Shown: in pieces, positions 14,044 to 15,961 of the stretch | Layout: each line of letters starts with the position of its first letter | Numbering within the stretch: position 1 is the stretch's first letter | Assembly (NCBI GenBank): GCA_020853155.1 | Contig: JADYZL010000539.1 | Location: 1-15,961, forward strand | Length of the DNA: 15,961 bases | Source: Bryobacterales bacterium | Lineage (GTDB): Bacteria; Acidobacteriota; Terriglobia; Bryobacterales; Bryobacteraceae | Direction of reading: 5' to 3' | Notes under the pieces: model-generated | What the model was told of the DNA's origin: nothing | Seen by the model: the letters and a program-made list of their open reading frames with translations, nothing else | The model's database searches: none | Made by a program: the position numbers and the translations under genes

Positions 14044-15240
14044 ATGTCGAAATCTGCAAAACCGGTGCAAGCAGCTTCACCGGTGAAAACCGCTTCCACG
14101 CTGCTGATTGCGGCCGCTATTCTGGCCATCCTCGTTTACGGCATGATCGCCGCGATGCTTGGCACCTTATTGCCCGCCTTGGGCGTGAAGTTTGCGCTCA
14201 CTCCGGAGCAGGACACCTCCATTGCATTCTGGCAGGGGATCGGCTTGGTGATTGCTTCGCTGGCGGTTGGGCCGCTTGTGGATATCAAGGGTAAGAAAAT
14301 CGGCCTTCTGCTCGGCCTTGGCCTGATCGCCATTTCGCTGTTCCTGCTGCCTACGGCGAGCGGTTACGAAATGTCCCGCACTCTGTTTCTGGTCGTCGGT
14401 CTCGGCGGCGGCATCGTGGTGACGGCTGCGAATGCGTTGGTGGGCGACATCAGCGATACCAAGCGCTCTTCCATGCTAAACCTTCTGAATATCTTCTTCG
14501 GCCTGGGCGGCATTCTCACACCGTTCATTGGCTCCATGTTGGGTGGAAACGCCTTCATTCTCTGCTACGTGATTGCCGCTCTCACGGTGGTTACCTGGAT
14601 TGTGAACGCGGTTACGCCGATGGCTCCTCCCGCCGGCGAGGTGGCCTTCAAGCTCTCGGAGATGGGCAGTATCCTGAACCGGCCCGTCCTCTATGTGCTC
14701 TCCGCTTTTCTGCTGCTCTATGTGGCCGCCGAAGTGGGCGTGTGGAACTTCCTGGTGAAGCACTTGGTGGCGCAGGGAATCCCGACGGAATCGGCACAAT
14801 CCATTCTGGCGTGGGGCTTCGCGCTGGGCCTGATGATTGGCCGTCTGATCGCCTCTCGAATCCTCATGAAGATGAACCCCGTCACGGTTCTCGCGGCGGC
14901 TTCTCTGCTGATGGCCGTAACCCTCTACCTCGTGCTGCAAACGGCGGACCCCACGACGGCGGCGGTGTGCGTCTTCTTCGCCGGGTTGTCGATGGCCCCT
15001 GTGTTTCCCACATCTCTGGGCGTCACGGGCGATTGCTTCCGGCGGGGCACGGCCACCGCGATGGGCATCGTCATCACCGCGGGCTGGGTGGGCATTCTGG
15101 TGAGTTCGCCGATCATCGGCGCGATTGCCGGAACCGATGCCACCCAGTACAAGACGGCCCTGTTGATTCTGCCGGCCGGCGCGGTAATCATGTTCCTCCT
15201 GGCCTTGGCGCTGAAGCCAATGGCGGCAAAGCACCTCTAG
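14044..15240 (+). CDS. Major facilitator superfamily transporter, probably sugar family
   Basis: The 398-residue protein has a hydrophilic N-terminus of about 16 residues and then about twelve transmembrane helices in two halves (first helix at about residues 17-46). The cytoplasmic loop between helices 2 and 3 has a form of MFS motif A (GPLVDIKGKKIGL, residues 77-89). SDTKRSSMLNLLNIFFGLGGILTPFIGSML (about 137-166) resembles the helix 4-5 region of fucose/glucose-type permeases, so a sugar:proton symporter is the best guess, with substrate unknown. The ATG at 14044 follows CCAGGGAGAACCG, a good ribosome-binding site; the much longer upstream frame is rejected because it has no such site and runs through the TPR gene. 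An inverted repeat upstream may be its operator, and a strong terminator follows 23 nt after the stop. Confidence 0.9.
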   Translation: MSKSAKPVQAASPVKTASTLLIAAAILAILVYGMIAAMLGTLLPALGVKFALTPEQDTSIAFWQGIGLVIASLAVGPLVDIKGKKIGLLLGLGLIAISLFLLPTASGYEMSRTLFLVVGLGGGIVVTAANALVGDISDTKRSSMLNLLNIFFGLGGILTPFIGSMLGGNAFILCYVIAALTVVTWIVNAVTPMAPPAGEVAFKLSEMGSILNRPVLYVLSAFLLLYVAAEVGVWNFLVKHLVAQGIPTESAQSILAWGFALGLMIGRLIASRILMKMNPVTVLAAASLLMAVTLYLVLQTADPTTAAVCVFFAGLSMAPVFPTSLGVTGDCFRRGTATAMGIVITAGWVGILVSSPIIGAIAGTDATQYKTALLILPAGAVIMFLLALALKPMAAKHL

Positions 15241-15263
15241 GCCGCGGTGGCCATCCGAAAACA

Positions 15264-15304
15264 AAAACCCCTGGAGCAGGCAGCACGCTTGCCCCAGGGG
15301 TTTT
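15264..15304. terminator. Strong bidirectional Rho-independent terminator
   Basis: AAAACCCCTGG (15264-15274) pairs with CCAGGGGTTTT (15294-15304), an 11-bp stem. An inner GGCA/TGCC pairing lies at 15279-15282/15290-15293. A-rich and T-rich flanks on the two sides make it usable by both the plus-strand MFS gene and the minus-strand cytochrome gene that ends at 15348. Confidence 0.88.
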
Positions 15305-15347
15305 CGATTTCCACACGCTGCGCGTGCATACGTGCGCCTGGCCCGCG

Positions 15348-15961
15348 TCAACGCGCCGCGGCCACAGCCTCTGGATGCGTCTGCACTTTGTGCACCACCG
15401 GCTTCACGGTGCGCAGGTACCGGTAGATCGCCCGGATGTCTTCATCGGTGAGTTTGGAATAGGCGAGCCACGGCATGAGAGTGAAGGTATCCGCGCTGAC
15501 CGCGGGCGCGCCGCCGTTCGCGAAGTCGCTGTATTGCCGAAACCGCGAAACGAAGCCGTCCTCGGTCCAGGAGCCGATGCCCGTTTCCCCATCGGGCGTA
15601 ATGTTGGCGCTTAGCACCACGCCTTGTGGCATGCGGAATTCGAACCCCCCGGCGAATTCCATTTCAGCCACGGGCTGCCCGTGCTCCTGCTTCGTGTGGC
15701 AATCCGCGCAACCGCCAATCTCCACAAGATACTTGCCGTAGGCCAGGCCATCGCTCTTCGATGGAGCCGTCACGGCGCCCGCCACCGGCTGCGGCACGCC
15801 TTTGATCATCAGTGCCACCGGCAGGGCGAGTTCGGTTCGGGGCAGCGGATTGCGGATGGGCTTCAGCGTGCGCATGTAGGCCACAATCGATTCCACATCC
15901 ACATCGCTCATGTGGCGGAACTTGAGGTAAGGCATGAACGGGAATAGAGCATTCCCCTCCC
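15348..15961 (-). CDS. Membrane-type c-type cytochrome, C-terminal part (5' end outside window)
   Basis: The frame is open to the right edge, so the start is beyond the window; the visible part is about 204 residues. It first shows the end of one cytochrome domain (GNALFPFMPYLKFRHMSDVDVESIVAYMRTLKPI), then a second domain with a CADCH haem site. That is followed by GGFEFRMPQGVVLSANITPDGETGIGSWTEDGFVSRFR and the distal-Met segment FTLMPWLAYSKLTDEDIRAIYRYLRTVKPV. This repeated layout matches multi-haem cytochrome c subunits of the alcohol/gluconate dehydrogenase type, which pass electrons from a membrane dehydrogenase to the quinone pool or oxidase. It converges on the MFS gene and shares its terminator. 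Its partner dehydrogenase, if any, would lie beyond the right edge. An ATG at 15935 exists, but the upstream residues continue the domain, so it is not taken as the start. Confidence 0.88.
   Translation of the reverse strand, partial: EGNALFPFMPYLKFRHMSDVDVESIVAYMRTLKPIRNPLPRTELALPVALMIKGVPQPVAGAVTAPSKSDGLAYGKYLVEIGGCADCHTKQEHGQPVAEMEFAGGFEFRMPQGVVLSANITPDGETGIGSWTEDGFVSRFRQYSDFANGGAPAVSADTFTLMPWLAYSKLTDEDIRAIYRYLRTVKPVVHKVQTHPEAVAAAR

Noticed and set aside
1..15961. Mobile elements, CRISPR arrays, toxin-antitoxin or defence systems
   Set aside because: No transposase, integrase, long direct repeats, regularly spaced repeats or defence-type domains were seen; the single tRNA gene has no adjacent integrase or att-like repeat.

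Overview
The window looks like chromosomal DNA of a Gram-negative, moderately GC-rich heterotroph, most likely an acidobacterium of the Solibacter/Bryobacter type. This is inferred from three things: a very large TonB-dependent receptor with an N-terminal carboxypeptidase-like regulatory domain, which that group carries in many copies; a Tat-exported TIM-barrel sugar isomerase-like lipoprotein; and c-type cytochromes close to housekeeping genes. No phage, transposon, CRISPR or integrase signal was seen, and the gene order looks like stable core plus nutrient-uptake DNA.

Layout. Positions 1-1130 hold the 3' part of uvrC (+). Next come a Tat/lipoprotein sugar isomerase-like protein (1250-2176, +), a TIGR04282-type nucleotidyl/glycosyl-transferase (2211-2864, -), and divergently a lipid-anchored mono-haem cytochrome c (2940-3416, +). 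A tRNA-Glu(UUC) with its own promoter and terminator follows (3442-3625).

Positions 3643-8285 form one minus-strand iron-uptake operon: a candidate Fur-type site and promoter (about 8250-8285), a siderophore-type TonB-dependent receptor with an STN domain (8071-5633), a PiuC/YbiX Fe(II)/2-oxoglutarate dioxygenase 5 nt later (5627-4917), and a PepSY-TM inner-membrane protein 44 nt later (4872-3643). The likely logic is that the receptor imports a ferric siderophore, while the other two products help release or reduce the iron inside the cell. Upstream on the same strand, and separated by a strong hairpin (8314-8345), is a 1103-residue Oar-like TonB-dependent receptor (11685-8374). The two receptor genes share an almost identical ribosome-binding and start context.

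Positions 11850-13222 (-) carry three closely spaced genes: a 7Fe-type ferredoxin, a TrmJ-like tRNA 2'-O-methyltransferase, and a small HMA-fold protein without the metal-binding cysteines. A TPR protein (13857-13360, -) and an MFS transporter (14044-15240, +) are divergent around a near-perfect 21-bp inverted repeat (13932-13952). The MFS gene ends at a strong bidirectional terminator, shared with a convergent c-type cytochrome that runs off the right edge (15961-15348, -).

I do not see a convincing previously undescribed system. The points most worth a second look are the siderophore operon with a signalling-type receptor but no visible sigma/anti-sigma pair, the shared start context of the two receptors, the operator-like palindrome, and the cysteine-less HMA-like protein coupled to trmJ.
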